Notes: generated from the sequence alone by a model not told the origin. A stretch of DNA of 31,639 nucleotides from PGYR01 sp040264895 (GCA_040264895.1 JBDQHL010000015.1:1-31639); one strand, 5' to 3'. Shown: positions 9,099 to 17,443, numbered from the stretch's first letter. Program-made: numbers and translations.

Positions 9099-9881
9099 TT
9101 ATTTACCAATAGTTTGGAAATATTCTAATCCGAATTGTAATTTAAGTGATAGATAACCCGGTAAAAATTCCACAGTGTTTGGTAAAGTAAACGATTCATC
9201 AACGAATTGATTTTTAATGTTATCGTACATCGATAGATTTCTGAACATGTAACTATATGACAGCTCGAATGTCAAACTACCTATTATTTCTCCAACCACA
9301 GGTTTATCAAAATCTAATTCAACTCCCAGACCTGCTCTAAGCATTGGTAATATGTCGGTTTGGTTATACTGAATACCACCAGTTCTGTTATCACTTACTC
9401 TGCTACTATTTACTTTTTCTTCCCAATTAACTCTGGAAATAACTACTCCTGCTCCAAAAGTCAGATTGGTTTTGAATTGTTGTTCGATAGGTATGTAATC
9501 AATAGAAGCAATAATTGGAATTGTTGTAGATTCTATTTTATGTGATATGTCACGCTCTACTGTCCCAAGTTGTAAAGAATCAAATTCGAAATAGCTATCA
9601 TTTATCTTCGATTCAAAGTATTCTGCATGAAGAGAAACTCTATAATTGTCATTAACCCATACTTTTAAACCAAAACCAAAAGCTGGTGTATGTTTAAAAT
9701 TTACGTTATTTCCACCGATTTCATTTCTATAAATATCCATAAACTCTGCAGAGTTACCACCATATACACCGCCTGCAGACACATATGCCATTTCTCGGAT
9801 ATGATATTGCTCGGATTTGAGTTCACTAAATAAGAGAACTATAAATAAAAAGGGGAGATATTTTAGATTATCAATGCCCAA
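9099..9881 (-). CDS. Outer-membrane beta-barrel protein
   Basis: The 260-residue protein has a signal peptide (hydrophobic YLPFLFIVLLF, then SELKSEQ). After it come alternating strands typical of small outer-membrane barrels: FGFGLKVWVNDNYRVSLHAEYFES, IIASIDYIPIEQQFKTNLTFGAGVVI, LRAGLGVELDF, LTFELSYSYMF and YLSLKLQFGLEYF near the end. The ATG at 9881 overlaps the end of accD by 11 bases, so the two genes are coupled. No binding or enzymatic motif is visible. A surface protein inside an accD-hpf-hprK-dsbD operon gives no direct clue to function. Confidence 0.7.
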   Translation of the reverse strand: MGIDNLKYLPFLFIVLLFSELKSEQYHIREMAYVSAGGVYGGNSAEFMDIYRNEIGGNNVNFKHTPAFGFGLKVWVNDNYRVSLHAEYFESKINDSYFEFDSLQLGTVERDISHKIESTTIPIIASIDYIPIEQQFKTNLTFGAGVVISRVNWEEKVNSSRVSDNRTGGIQYNQTDILPMLRAGLGVELDFDKPVVGEIIGSLTFELSYSYMFRNLSMYDNIKNQFVDESFTLPNTVEFLPGYLSLKLQFGLEYFQTIGK

Positions 9882-10707
9882 ACCAAGAGATAATCTTAGT
9901 TAGCTCTGCTTTCATATCTTTTCTGTGGACTATCATATCTACAAACCCGTGTTCTAATAAGAACTCCGCTCTTTGGAATCCTTCTGGTAGCTTTCGTTTT
10001 ATTGTTTGCTCCACTACTCTTGGGCCTGCGAACCCTACTAATGCACCTGGTTCGGCGATGATAACGTCGCCGAGCATAGCAAAGCTGGCACTTACACCAC
10101 CAGTAGTTGGGTCTGTAAGTATTGATATGAATGGTAAGCCTACTTCTTCTAATTGTGCAAGGGCTACGCTTGTCTTAGCCATCTGCATAAGTGAGATTAC
10201 AGCTTCTTGCATTCTGGCGCCACCTGATGTAGATATGATAATTAGTGGGCATTTATTCTTTATTGCATAATTAGCTGCACGTACAAACTTTTCACCAACT
10301 ACTGAACCCATACTTCCACCAACGAAGTCAAAATTCATACACCCAAATGATACTTTATGACCATTGATTTTTCCATAGCCTGTAGTTAGAGCATCCTTGC
10401 TGTCAGTTTTTTTATATGAAGCTTCTAATCTATCAGTATATTTTTTAGTGTCTTCAAACTTCAAAGGGTCAGCTGATTTAATCTTTTTTTGAGTTTCTTT
10501 GAATGTCCCAGCGTCGAACAATATCTCGACATATTCCTTAAAACCAACACGGAAGTGATGGTCACTTTCTGGATCTGTGTATAGGTGTTCTTCTAATTCT
10601 TTCTTATAAATTATGTTACCATTAGGCGCTTTTGTCCAAAGCCCATCAGGCATATTTCTGTGTTCATCACTTTTTATATTCTTTTCTGATCTTTTAAACC
10701 AAGCCAT
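9871..10707 (-). CDS. accD: Acetyl-CoA carboxylase carboxyltransferase beta subunit (AccD)
   Basis: AccD, with AccA, transfers the carboxyl group from biotin to acetyl-CoA in the first committed step of fatty-acid synthesis. Conserved crotonase-type regions are present: FVGGSMGSVVGEKF, STSGGARMQEAVISLMQMAKT, DPTTGGVSASFAMLGD and GALVGFAGPRVVEQT. The N-terminus keeps the framework MPDGLWTK...ELEEHLYTDPESDHHFRVG, but the four zinc-binding cysteines of the E. coli zinc ribbon are absent, replaced by A27, a G/N, D45 and S48. From memory this loss is shared by Bacteroidota AccD proteins. The 278 residues are slightly shorter than usual. First gene of the minus-strand operon; accA is not in the window. 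Confidence 0.94.
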   Translation of the reverse strand: MAWFKRSEKNIKSDEHRNMPDGLWTKAPNGNIIYKKELEEHLYTDPESDHHFRVGFKEYVEILFDAGTFKETQKKIKSADPLKFEDTKKYTDRLEASYKKTDSKDALTTGYGKINGHKVSFGCMNFDFVGGSMGSVVGEKFVRAANYAIKNKCPLIIISTSGGARMQEAVISLMQMAKTSVALAQLEEVGLPFISILTDPTTGGVSASFAMLGDVIIAEPGALVGFAGPRVVEQTIKRKLPEGFQRAEFLLEHGFVDMIVHRKDMKAELTKIISWFGH

Positions 10708-10786
10708 AAATATTGTTCTATATTATTGATATTTTTCAGATTCAATATAATTATTGAATATCTAACTTCCTAAAATTCCTGAATAA

Positions 10787-10936
10787 AACGGGTATGGTCT
10801 GGGTTTATTATTTTGTGTATGTTTTAGTTTTGATGACCACAACGATGGTGTCTTTATTATGGTTCATGATGATGGTGGAGTTAGTAAATATGACCTAGTA
10901 AAGCTATTTTCTAAGCTAGAAATAAGCTGTAATTAA
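10787..10936 (+). pseudogene. Possible remnant of a small plus-strand gene
   Basis: Between stops at 10784 and 10934 the frame is open and reads ...CFSFDDHNDGVFIMVHDD, then GGVSKYDLVKLFSKLEISCN and a stop. The composition looks protein-like, but there is no convincing start codon or ribosome site, and I do not recognise the family. Two terminator-like structures follow on the same strand. It may be the tail of a lost gene or chance. Confidence 0.2.
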
Positions 10937-10959
10937 ATTAATTTTTGATAATAAAAATT

Positions 10960-11034
10960 CGGCTGGTGCTTCCACTTGTACTTATTATGACAACACATAT
11001 ATCCAAACCTCATAAGGTACCCAGCCGTTTTTTT
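10960..11034 (+). ncRNA. Structured RNA element or long-loop terminator
   Basis: CGGCTGG at 10960-10966 pairs with CCAGCCG at 11021-11027 and is followed by a run of seven T. The enclosed ~54 bases can form two further small hairpins, TTGT/ACAA and ACCT-CATA-AGGT. The arrangement resembles the end of a small RNA, or a leader structure with a terminator. No known riboswitch motif was recognised, and there is no T-box sequence although metG lies downstream. Confidence 0.4.
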
Positions 11035-11048
11035 ATTATTTTTTTTAT

Positions 11049-11077
11049 AACCACCTTAACTTAAGGTGGTTTTTTTT
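11049..11077 (+). terminator. Intrinsic terminator upstream of metG
   Basis: AACCACCTTAA (11049-11059) and TTAAGGTGGTT (11061-11071) are perfect inverse complements around one base, in practice a 9-pair stem with a 5-base loop. A T tract follows directly. On the plus strand no intact gene precedes it, so it ends either a small RNA, a lost gene, or a metG leader. Confidence 0.75.
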
Positions 11078-11102
11078 ATTACTAATTCCAACTAAGCTTA
11101 GT

Positions 11103-11110
11103 TATATTTG
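11103..11110 (+). promoter_or_regulatory. Candidate metG promoter -7 element
   Basis: TATATTTG matches the Bacteroidota TAnnTTTG consensus and equals the element in the first rRNA promoter of this window. No TTG was found at the matching upstream distance, so only half of the promoter is supported. It lies beyond both terminator-like structures, 36 bases before the ATG. Confidence 0.4.
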
Positions 11111-11146
11111 TATTCTATCAAGAATAAAAATACTTATATAACTAAT

Positions 11147-13270
11147 ATGAATAAGAAAATACTTGTTACATCTGCTTTACCTTATGCAAATGGATATATT
11201 CACTTAGGGCACTGTGCTGGTGCGTATTTGCCAGCAGACCTATTCGTTCGCTATAAGCGATTGACTGGCGATGATGTGGTTTATGTTTGCGGTTCCGATG
11301 AGCATGGAGTGGCAATTACTATTGCTGCCGAGAAGGAAGAAGTTACCCCCAAAGATATAATAGACAAATACCACAATTCTAATAAGGACGCTTTTGACAA
11401 ATTCGGTATGTCATTCGATGTTTATTCACGTACATCAATTCCAGAACACCACGAGGTAGCTAAGGAGTTTTTCAAGCATTTCTTAGACAAGGGGATCTTG
11501 CACGAAGAGGAAACAGAACAGTTCTATGATGAAGATAAGGATATGTTCCTACCTGACAGATATGTAGAGGGGACTTGCCCAAACTGTGGTGAGGACAATG
11601 CTCGTGGCGATCAGTGCGATAATTGCGGGGCTTACTACAACCAGACAGAGCTGAAAAACCCAAAGAGCTTGATAAGTGGAAAAACTCCAATATTAAAAAA
11701 GACTACTCATTGGTATTTTAAATTCGGTGAGTTCCAATCATTTTTGGAAAATTATATTGAGTCAAATTCTGATGCTTGGAAAGACAATGTGCTACAGCAA
11801 ACTAGAAGTTGGTTAAAGCAGGGCTTGAGCAATAGAGCCATAACCCGTGATTTAAAATGGGGAGTCCACTTAGATGAAATAGAGGGAATGGATAAAGAAA
11901 AGACTAAGGACAAAGTTCTATATGTATGGTTTGATGCTGTTTTGGGTTATATCTCTGCTACTAAAAAGCATTTTGGCGGCACCGATGAGTGGAAAGAGTG
12001 GTGGCAGAATGAGGACACAGAGTACTATGCTTTTATAGGCAAGGATAACATTGTATTCCATACGTTGATATTCCCTGCTATGCTTCACGGTCGTAAAGAT
12101 TCGGACAATCCTTATATTTTACCAAAGAACGTGCCTGCTCACGAGTTTTTGAATTTGGAGGGTAATAAGTTCTCAAAATCAAGGAATTGGTCAATTGACT
12201 TAAAGGACTTTGTTGATACATACACTGAGCCATCTATGATTGATGCACTAAGGTATTCACTCGCTATGAATTTCCCAGAAACTAGGGACGCTGATTTCAC
12301 TTGGAAGGATTACCAAGCTCGCTCTAACAATGAGTTGGCAGCAATATTGGGTAATTTTATTAACAGGCAACTTACATTCTTACACAAGAATTATGAGGGG
12401 AAAGTACCTACACTATCTGCAAAGTATGCCCCTGTGATGGATTATTGGTGTGGTGATGAAAGCAAAGACATAGAAGCAAATGACAAGCTAATGATTGATA
12501 GCTTAAAATCTGGAATAGATAAGATTTCTAAGAATTATGACAAATTCAGATTTCGTGATGCTATCACTGAGACTATGAATATAGCAAGAGCTTCAAATAA
12601 GTATTTCAACGATGAAGAGCCTTGGAAATCGGGCAAAGCTGACCCGGAGAAAGCTGAAAAAACAATGTTTGTTTGTAGCCAGATTATCCGATCGCTTTCT
12701 ATATTGTTTGCTCCTATTCTACCTTATACTTCGGCATATATACAATCGCTTTATGGTGAAGAAATAGTTGTTGGTGATGATACTATAATGTCTAATGTTT
12801 GGGAGTCAGCAGGAATACCAATGTTAGAAACTGGTACCGAAATTAGAAAACCAGAGATATTATTCAAAAGAATAGAGGACGAGTGGGTGGAAGCAGAGAA
12901 AGGAAAATTAGGTGACAAGAAAACTGCCAAAAAGCAGGAAGAAGAGCAAATTACGTTCGATGAGTTTATGAAAGTGAAGCTAAAGACAGCAAAAGTAATA
13001 GAGGCAGAGCCAATAAAGAAATCTAAAAAACTGTTGAAAATTCAAGTAAAAATTGGAGATGAGCAAAGGCAGATTGTAGCTGGCATTAGTCAGCACTACT
13101 CTGCTGAGGAATTGGTAGGGAAGACTATAGTTGTAGTTGCTAACTTAGCTCCCGCTAAGTTAATGGGTGAAAAGTCGGAAGGTATGCTTTTGGCCGTGAA
13201 CTCTGATGATGGCGACTTAGCATTAGTCAGCCCTGAGAAAGAAGTGGAAGACGGACAGGAAGTTAGGTAA
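11147..13270 (+). CDS. metG: Methionyl-tRNA synthetase MetG
   Basis: MetG charges tRNA-Met. The class I signature is YIHLGH (HLGH at 19-22), and KFSKS (341-345) replaces KMSKS. A zinc knuckle has four cysteines (C144, C147, C157, C160), and the C-terminal ~105 residues form a Trbp111-like tRNA-binding domain (FDEFMKVKLKTAKVIEAE, VAGISQHYS, NLAPAKLMGEKSEGMLLA). At 707 residues it is full length. The ATG at 11147 is preferred over an in-frame TTG at 11108 because the family starts as MNKKILVTSALPYANG and the TTG lies inside the promoter-like element. Expression may be affected by the two terminator-like structures upstream. Confidence 0.95.
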   Translation: MNKKILVTSALPYANGYIHLGHCAGAYLPADLFVRYKRLTGDDVVYVCGSDEHGVAITIAAEKEEVTPKDIIDKYHNSNKDAFDKFGMSFDVYSRTSIPEHHEVAKEFFKHFLDKGILHEEETEQFYDEDKDMFLPDRYVEGTCPNCGEDNARGDQCDNCGAYYNQTELKNPKSLISGKTPILKKTTHWYFKFGEFQSFLENYIESNSDAWKDNVLQQTRSWLKQGLSNRAITRDLKWGVHLDEIEGMDKEKTKDKVLYVWFDAVLGYISATKKHFGGTDEWKEWWQNEDTEYYAFIGKDNIVFHTLIFPAMLHGRKDSDNPYILPKNVPAHEFLNLEGNKFSKSRNWSIDLKDFVDTYTEPSMIDALRYSLAMNFPETRDADFTWKDYQARSNNELAAILGNFINRQLTFLHKNYEGKVPTLSAKYAPVMDYWCGDESKDIEANDKLMIDSLKSGIDKISKNYDKFRFRDAITETMNIARASNKYFNDEEPWKSGKADPEKAEKTMFVCSQIIRSLSILFAPILPYTSAYIQSLYGEEIVVGDDTIMSNVWESAGIPMLETGTEIRKPEILFKRIEDEWVEAEKGKLGDKKTAKKQEEEQITFDEFMKVKLKTAKVIEAEPIKKSKKLLKIQVKIGDEQRQIVAGISQHYSAEELVGKTIVVVANLAPAKLMGEKSEGMLLAVNSDDGDLALVSPEKEVEDGQEVR

Positions 13271-13335
13271 AAGTACCAATATATTAGAGTAAGTATCCGT
13301 ATATACTTATAAACTATAAATAAATAAATTGTAAT

Positions 13336-15285
13336 ATGAGTATAAACCTAAGAAAGTACAACTACATAAGAGTATTTAACTGTTCCCCAAAGTTAAGAGT
13401 TGCTGATGTTGATTACAATACAGATGCAATCATTGAACTAATTGAAACAGCAAATAGTGAAAAGGCTGATATATGCCTTTTCCCAGAACTTTCAATATCG
13501 TCATATTCGTGTAATGATTTATTTTTTCACTCTGAATTACTCGAATCAGTTGAGCGTGGGTTGGAGAGAATCCGTAAGAAAACTGAAGATACAGATTCGA
13601 TTGTAGTAGTAGGAGCACCTTTGCGTAGTTCTGGACGTTTGTTTAATTGTGCTGTTGCAATTAATAGTGGTAAAATTCTTGGTATTGTTGCCAAGAAATA
13701 TATTATAAGTACAAACGAATTCTATGAAGAGAGGTGGTTTTCTTCTGATGTTGATAAACGATTTGATACAATCAAGATTAATGGTCAAATATATCCTTTT
13801 GGGAGCGATATAATTTTTCAATCGGAAGAGAGACCAGACGTCAGAATTGGTATAGAAATTTGTGAAGATTTATGGGCAGTCAAGCCGCCAAGTTTAGATT
13901 TATCTTTGGCTGGAGCTAATATTATACTCAACCTAAGTGCAAGCAATGAACTGCTTTCTAAGTCAGATTATAGGCGCGAGTTGGTGACAACTCAATCAGC
14001 AAGGACTTTGTCTAATTATATTTATTCATCTTGTGGCCCTGGTGAGTCTACTACGGATTTGATTTATTCAGGTCACTTGATTACCGCAGAAAATGGAAAA
14101 TTACTTTCAGAACAAAGAAATTTTGATTTCGATTCGCACTATACTATAAGTGATTTAGATTTGGAAAAAGTTTATAATGCTAGATTAAAGAATAGCTCTT
14201 ATGGCTTTGAAAGTCCGAGTAGAGAGTACCGAATAATTAAATTTAGCGTTAAGGATAAAAATGCTGAAAAATTATTTAGAAAATTCGAAAGAAATCCCTT
14301 TATCATCCATAATGAATCCAAAAGAGATGATTTGGTAGAGGAGATTTTAGAATTTCAATCCACAGGACTTGCTAAGAGGCTATTACATATCAATGGTAAA
14401 AACATTGTACTTGGTTTATCTGGTGGCTTAGATTCAACATTGGCTCTTATAGTTGCAATAAAAGCATTCCAAAAGCTAGGTCTTGATACCAAAGGAGTGC
14501 ATGCACTAATATTACCTGGATTAGGTACTTCTGACAGAACAAATAATAACGCACAGAAGTTAATAGAGAGGTTAGAAATAACAGGTAAGGTTATTGAAAT
14601 CAGCAGTGCAGTTATCAATCATTTCAATGATATTGATCATGATGAAAGCGACAAATCTGTAGTTTACGAAAATGCTCAAGCTCGTGAAAGAACTCAGATA
14701 CTAATGGACTATGCTAATAAAATTAATGCTATAGTTGTTGGTACTGGAGATTTATCAGAGATTGCATTAGGTTGGTCAACTTACAATGCCGACCACATGT
14801 CAATGTATAATGTTAATGCTGGTCTTCCAAAAACGGTAATCCAATTTATGATAACAGTACTTTCAGATTGGATTGAGTATGATACAATTAATGTAATCCT
14901 TAAAGATATAGTAGCTACACCGATTAGCCCTGAATTGTTGCCACAAGATGGGAAAGAAATACAAGATACACAGAAAATAATTGGTCCTTATGAAGTACAT
15001 GATGTTATATTATATTATTTCATAAAACATTCTTACCGTCCAAGTAAAATATACTTTATATTGCAACAGATATTCAAGTCAGAATTTACAAACGAAGAAT
15101 TATTACAATGGTTAGAAATATTCTTCAAAAGATTCTTTGGTAGCCAGTTCAAAAGATCTTGTATGCCAGACGGTATAAAAATTGGATCTGTTTCACTTTC
15201 TCCTAGAGGGGATTGGAGAATGCCATCTGATACAGTAGGTAAAGTTTGGTTAGATGAAATAAGAAAAATGAGAGAGGATTTATGA
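13336..15285 (+). CDS. nadE: Glutamine-dependent NAD+ synthetase NadE
   Basis: NadE amidates deamido-NAD to NAD using glutamine-derived ammonia. The N-terminal nitrilase-like glutaminase domain shows the catalytic triad regions LFPEL (E51), VAKKYI (K120 or K121) and GIEICEDLW (C176). The C-terminal synthetase has the pyrophosphate loop SGGLDST (362-368), then TGDLSEIALGWSTYNADHMSMYNVN. At 649 residues it is the long two-domain form, like the M. tuberculosis enzyme. It starts 65 bases after metG and overlaps the truncated response regulator by four bases (ATGA). Confidence 0.95.
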   Translation: MSINLRKYNYIRVFNCSPKLRVADVDYNTDAIIELIETANSEKADICLFPELSISSYSCNDLFFHSELLESVERGLERIRKKTEDTDSIVVVGAPLRSSGRLFNCAVAINSGKILGIVAKKYIISTNEFYEERWFSSDVDKRFDTIKINGQIYPFGSDIIFQSEERPDVRIGIEICEDLWAVKPPSLDLSLAGANIILNLSASNELLSKSDYRRELVTTQSARTLSNYIYSSCGPGESTTDLIYSGHLITAENGKLLSEQRNFDFDSHYTISDLDLEKVYNARLKNSSYGFESPSREYRIIKFSVKDKNAEKLFRKFERNPFIIHNESKRDDLVEEILEFQSTGLAKRLLHINGKNIVLGLSGGLDSTLALIVAIKAFQKLGLDTKGVHALILPGLGTSDRTNNNAQKLIERLEITGKVIEISSAVINHFNDIDHDESDKSVVYENAQARERTQILMDYANKINAIVVGTGDLSEIALGWSTYNADHMSMYNVNAGLPKTVIQFMITVLSDWIEYDTINVILKDIVATPISPELLPQDGKEIQDTQKIIGPYEVHDVILYYFIKHSYRPSKIYFILQQIFKSEFTNEELLQWLEIFFKRFFGSQFKRSCMPDGIKIGSVSLSPRGDWRMPSDTVGKVWLDEIRKMREDL

Positions 15286-15515
15286 TTGAGCCATCTGAAA
15301 GTAACCCACTGAGAGTCATACTTGCTGATGACCACGAAATAGTGAGAGCGGGTTTAAGAAGGCTGTTGTCAGCGAATAGAGCAATCAGAATTATCGATGA
15401 GGCAAGTAATGGTCAAGACTTGGTAGATATTGTAGAATATCATAATCCCGATGTTGTAATTAGTGATATACTAATGCCTAAGCTCATAAGGTACGCTATA
15501 TTAAAGGGTAACTAA
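15282..15515 (+). pseudogene. Response regulator truncated inside its receiver domain
   Basis: The 77 residues match the start of a NarL/FixJ-type regulator: RVILADDHEIVRAGLRRLL with acidic pair D16/D17, then PDVVISDILMPK with phospho-acceptor D62. After K67 the similarity stops: ten unrelated residues (LIRYAILKGN) and a stop follow, so the second half of the receiver and the DNA-binding domain are missing. Neither other frame restores them, so this is not a simple frameshift. The ATG overlaps the nadE stop, indicating an originally intact, translationally coupled gene. The break lies just before the cell-surface gene block that starts at 15640. Confidence 0.8.
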
Positions 15516-15536
15516 GACTCAAAAACAATTTTAATA

Positions 15537-15568
15537 AAATTAAGTAATACTACTTATTTACTTAATTT
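15537..15568. repeat. AT-only inverted repeat
   Basis: AAATTAAGTAA (15537-15547) and TTACTTAATTT (15558-15568) are perfect inverse complements around a 10-base loop. It lies between the truncated regulator and the surface gene block, just before a TATATTTG element. It may be an operator or a weak terminator; no T tract follows. Confidence 0.4.
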
Positions 15569-15579
15569 GCTAAATAATG

Positions 15580-15587
15580 TATATTTG
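15580..15587 (+). promoter_or_regulatory. Candidate -7 element of the adhesin-like gene
   Basis: TATATTTG fits TAnnTTTG and lies 52 bases before the ATG at 15640. The expected upstream TTG is not present at 19-20 bases, so support is partial. Confidence 0.4.
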
Positions 15588-15639
15588 TTTTAATTATAAA
15601 TAAACAGATACTATAATATATTCTATATCGGTTATATAC

Positions 15640-17421
15640 ATGAAAAAATATCTAATTCTTTCGCTTTTAATAGTATTGACATCTTCAACAACTCTTTTTT
15701 CACAAAGTGAGAATGTAGGGATAGGTACTATAAGTCCTGATAATTCAGCAATACTTGAATTGGACGTTTCTACTACCAGCAGTAAAATGGGACTGCTGAT
15801 ACCAAGAATGACTTCTGCTGAAAGAAACGGGATTGCCAGCTCTGCTAAAGGCTTAATAGTATATGACACTTCACTTGATCTTTTTTACTTTAACAAAGGT
15901 ACAGCGGCCACCCCCAATTGGGTCCCATTAATAGGAGGCCTCGTAGATCTGACCTCTGATGTTACAGGTATATTGCCTGTTGCTAATGGAGGGATAGGAA
16001 CATCATCCATAACAGGAATGGTGCAGGGGAACGGTACTTCAGCTTTAACCGGAATTACTGCTGCTGCAGATCAGGTAACTTATTGGTCTGATGCAAACAC
16101 TATCGCTGGAGATGCAAGTTTTATTTGGAATTCAACTACTAAAACACTTGATATTACAGGCTCGTTAGAAGCTTCTGAATCTGTTAGTACACCTATTTAT
16201 CAGTATCAGCCATTGGCGGCTCAGCCATCTACTCCATCTGATGGTATGACTTACTTTAATTCAGCGTTAAATGAATTACAGATATATAAAAATGGTGCTT
16301 GGCAAAATATTGGCTCAGGAGGGGGGACAGATTTCTGGACTCAGTCCGGAACGGATCTTTATACAAATCAGTCATCATGGAGTCTTTACTGGCAAGATGG
16401 GTCGGTATCTAACTCACAGACAACTGCTTGGGGTGGAGGTACAGCATCAGCATATAGAGCCACTGCTTGGGGTACTGGGAATACTGCTTCAGCAAATCTT
16501 ACTACAGCCTTTGGTGATAATAATACGGCATCAGGTAATGCTTCTACCGCTTGGGGTAGTGGTAATAATGCAACACAGAATCTTTCTACTGTTTGGGGAC
16601 AGGCTACTACTGCCAGCAATGAACTTTCAACGGCGTGGGGTTTAACTACCACTGCTTCCGGAAGGCTTTCAACTGCCTTAGGAAGTAATACAATAGCATA
16701 TTCGGGTATGGAATTTACTATTGGTCAGTACAATGCTCAATATGCCCCGTCAAATACATCAGGTTGGAGTGCCGCTGATAAACTATTCGTTGCCGGGATT
16801 GGTACTGGTGCATCAGACCAGAAAGATGGATTTGTCATTTATAAAAGTGGTGCGACAGACATATTTGGCAATACTTCCATCAAAAGTAATACTAATGGAA
16901 CTGCAAATCAGCTGAGATTTTATGAAGATCCTGCTAATGGCACTAATTATAGCTCTTTTGAAGCTCCTGCACAAGATTCAGATATTAATTATACATTGCC
17001 TGATACAATCCCTGAGGACGGTAAACTACTTAGAACTAATGCAAGTGGGGATCTAAGCTGGACTGCTTTCAGTAGTGTTGGTGGTTCATTTGTAGATGTT
17101 AATGTTACTACAGGAGATTATACTGCTACGGAAGATGACTTTTTAATGGTAATTACTCAGAGTGGTAGTACCATAACTTTACCAACCGCTGCAAGTTCTG
17201 AAGGCAAGGTCTATTATATTGTACTTGCTCCTGGAGGTAATAACTTTGATGGATTTATAGCCGTTGCAAATGGATCAGGTGATGATATAGCTGCTAGAGC
17301 TGCAGTTACTAATATAGAATTGAGTTACGGAAATGGGCTTGGTGTTTTCTCAGGTGCATTATTGGCAAGTGATGGAAATTCAAGATGGTATATAATTGCC
17401 AGTCGTCGTGTGGATAACTAA
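15640..17421 (+). CDS. Secreted adhesin-like protein with YadA-head-like repeats
   Basis: The 593-residue protein has a signal peptide (LILSLLIVLTSSTTLFSQ). It continues with the Bacteroidota surface-protein opening NVGIGTISPDNSAILELDV and LLIPRMTSAERNGI...GLIVYDTS, seen in fibre-like and adhesin proteins. Residues about 262-351 hold seven imperfect 14-residue repeats of the form sTAWGxxtTASxxL (for example TAWGTGNTASANL, TAWGSGNNATQNL, TAWGLTTTASGRL). These resemble the YadA/Hep_Hag head repeats that build trimeric beta-rolls. No trimeric autotransporter anchor or Por-type sorting domain is visible; the C-terminus (NSRWYIIASRRVDN) resembles a tail-fibre tip. It begins the surface operon, 22 bases before the next gene. 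Confidence 0.75.
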   Translation: MKKYLILSLLIVLTSSTTLFSQSENVGIGTISPDNSAILELDVSTTSSKMGLLIPRMTSAERNGIASSAKGLIVYDTSLDLFYFNKGTAATPNWVPLIGGLVDLTSDVTGILPVANGGIGTSSITGMVQGNGTSALTGITAAADQVTYWSDANTIAGDASFIWNSTTKTLDITGSLEASESVSTPIYQYQPLAAQPSTPSDGMTYFNSALNELQIYKNGAWQNIGSGGGTDFWTQSGTDLYTNQSSWSLYWQDGSVSNSQTTAWGGGTASAYRATAWGTGNTASANLTTAFGDNNTASGNASTAWGSGNNATQNLSTVWGQATTASNELSTAWGLTTTASGRLSTALGSNTIAYSGMEFTIGQYNAQYAPSNTSGWSAADKLFVAGIGTGASDQKDGFVIYKSGATDIFGNTSIKSNTNGTANQLRFYEDPANGTNYSSFEAPAQDSDINYTLPDTIPEDGKLLRTNASGDLSWTAFSSVGGSFVDVNVTTGDYTATEDDFLMVITQSGSTITLPTAASSEGKVYYIVLAPGGNNFDGFIAVANGSGDDIAARAAVTNIELSYGNGLGVFSGALLASDGNSRWYIIASRRVDN

Positions 17422-17443
17422 TCAGTATTACTCTATTTATTTA

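Larger units (their letters stand above)
10708..11146. other. Divergent accD/metG intergenic region
   Basis: These 439 bases separate the divergent accD and metG genes. They hold a short open stretch without a start codon (10787-10936), a long-range hairpin with a T tract (10960-11034), a compact intrinsic terminator (11049-11077) and a TATATTTG element (11103-11110) 36 bases before the metG ATG. No -7-like element for accD was recognised on the minus strand. Confidence 0.6.

Noticed and set aside
9032..9109. An upstream extension of hpf by 26 residues starting at 9109.
   Set aside because: The extension does not match the family, overlaps the previous gene, and the strong ribosome site favours the start at 9031.
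10960..11027. A tRNA-like fold with a CGGCTGG/CCAGCCG acceptor stem and a CTCATAA loop.
   Set aside because: The CAT-containing loop lies next to the 3' arm and not in the middle, there is no T-arm motif (GTTCRA), and the D arm is missing.
10960..11077. T-box riboswitch controlling metG.
   Set aside because: No T-box consensus (TGGnACCGCG type) or specifier stem is visible, and T-boxes are not typical of this phylum.
13290..13309. TAAGTAT/ATACTTA inverted repeat between metG and nadE as a terminator.
   Set aside because: The stem is short and AT-rich and is not followed by a T tract.
11009..15494. A 12-base string, CTCATAAGGTAC, occurs at 11009-11020 and again at 15483-15494, exactly where the response regulator breaks.
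   Set aside because: Matches of this length are expected dozens of times by chance in a window of this size and composition, and no longer repeat flanks either copy. Only the position is suggestive.
16386..16652. Long open frame on the minus strand opposite the 14-residue repeats.
   Set aside because: It mirrors the periodic codon structure of the plus-strand repeats, has no ribosome site and lies wholly inside a convincing gene.
16423..16690. Regularly spaced repeated DNA that could be taken for a CRISPR array.
   Set aside because: The period is 42 bases in coding frame, the units are imperfect and translate into an adhesin-type repeat; there are no constant repeats with variable spacers.
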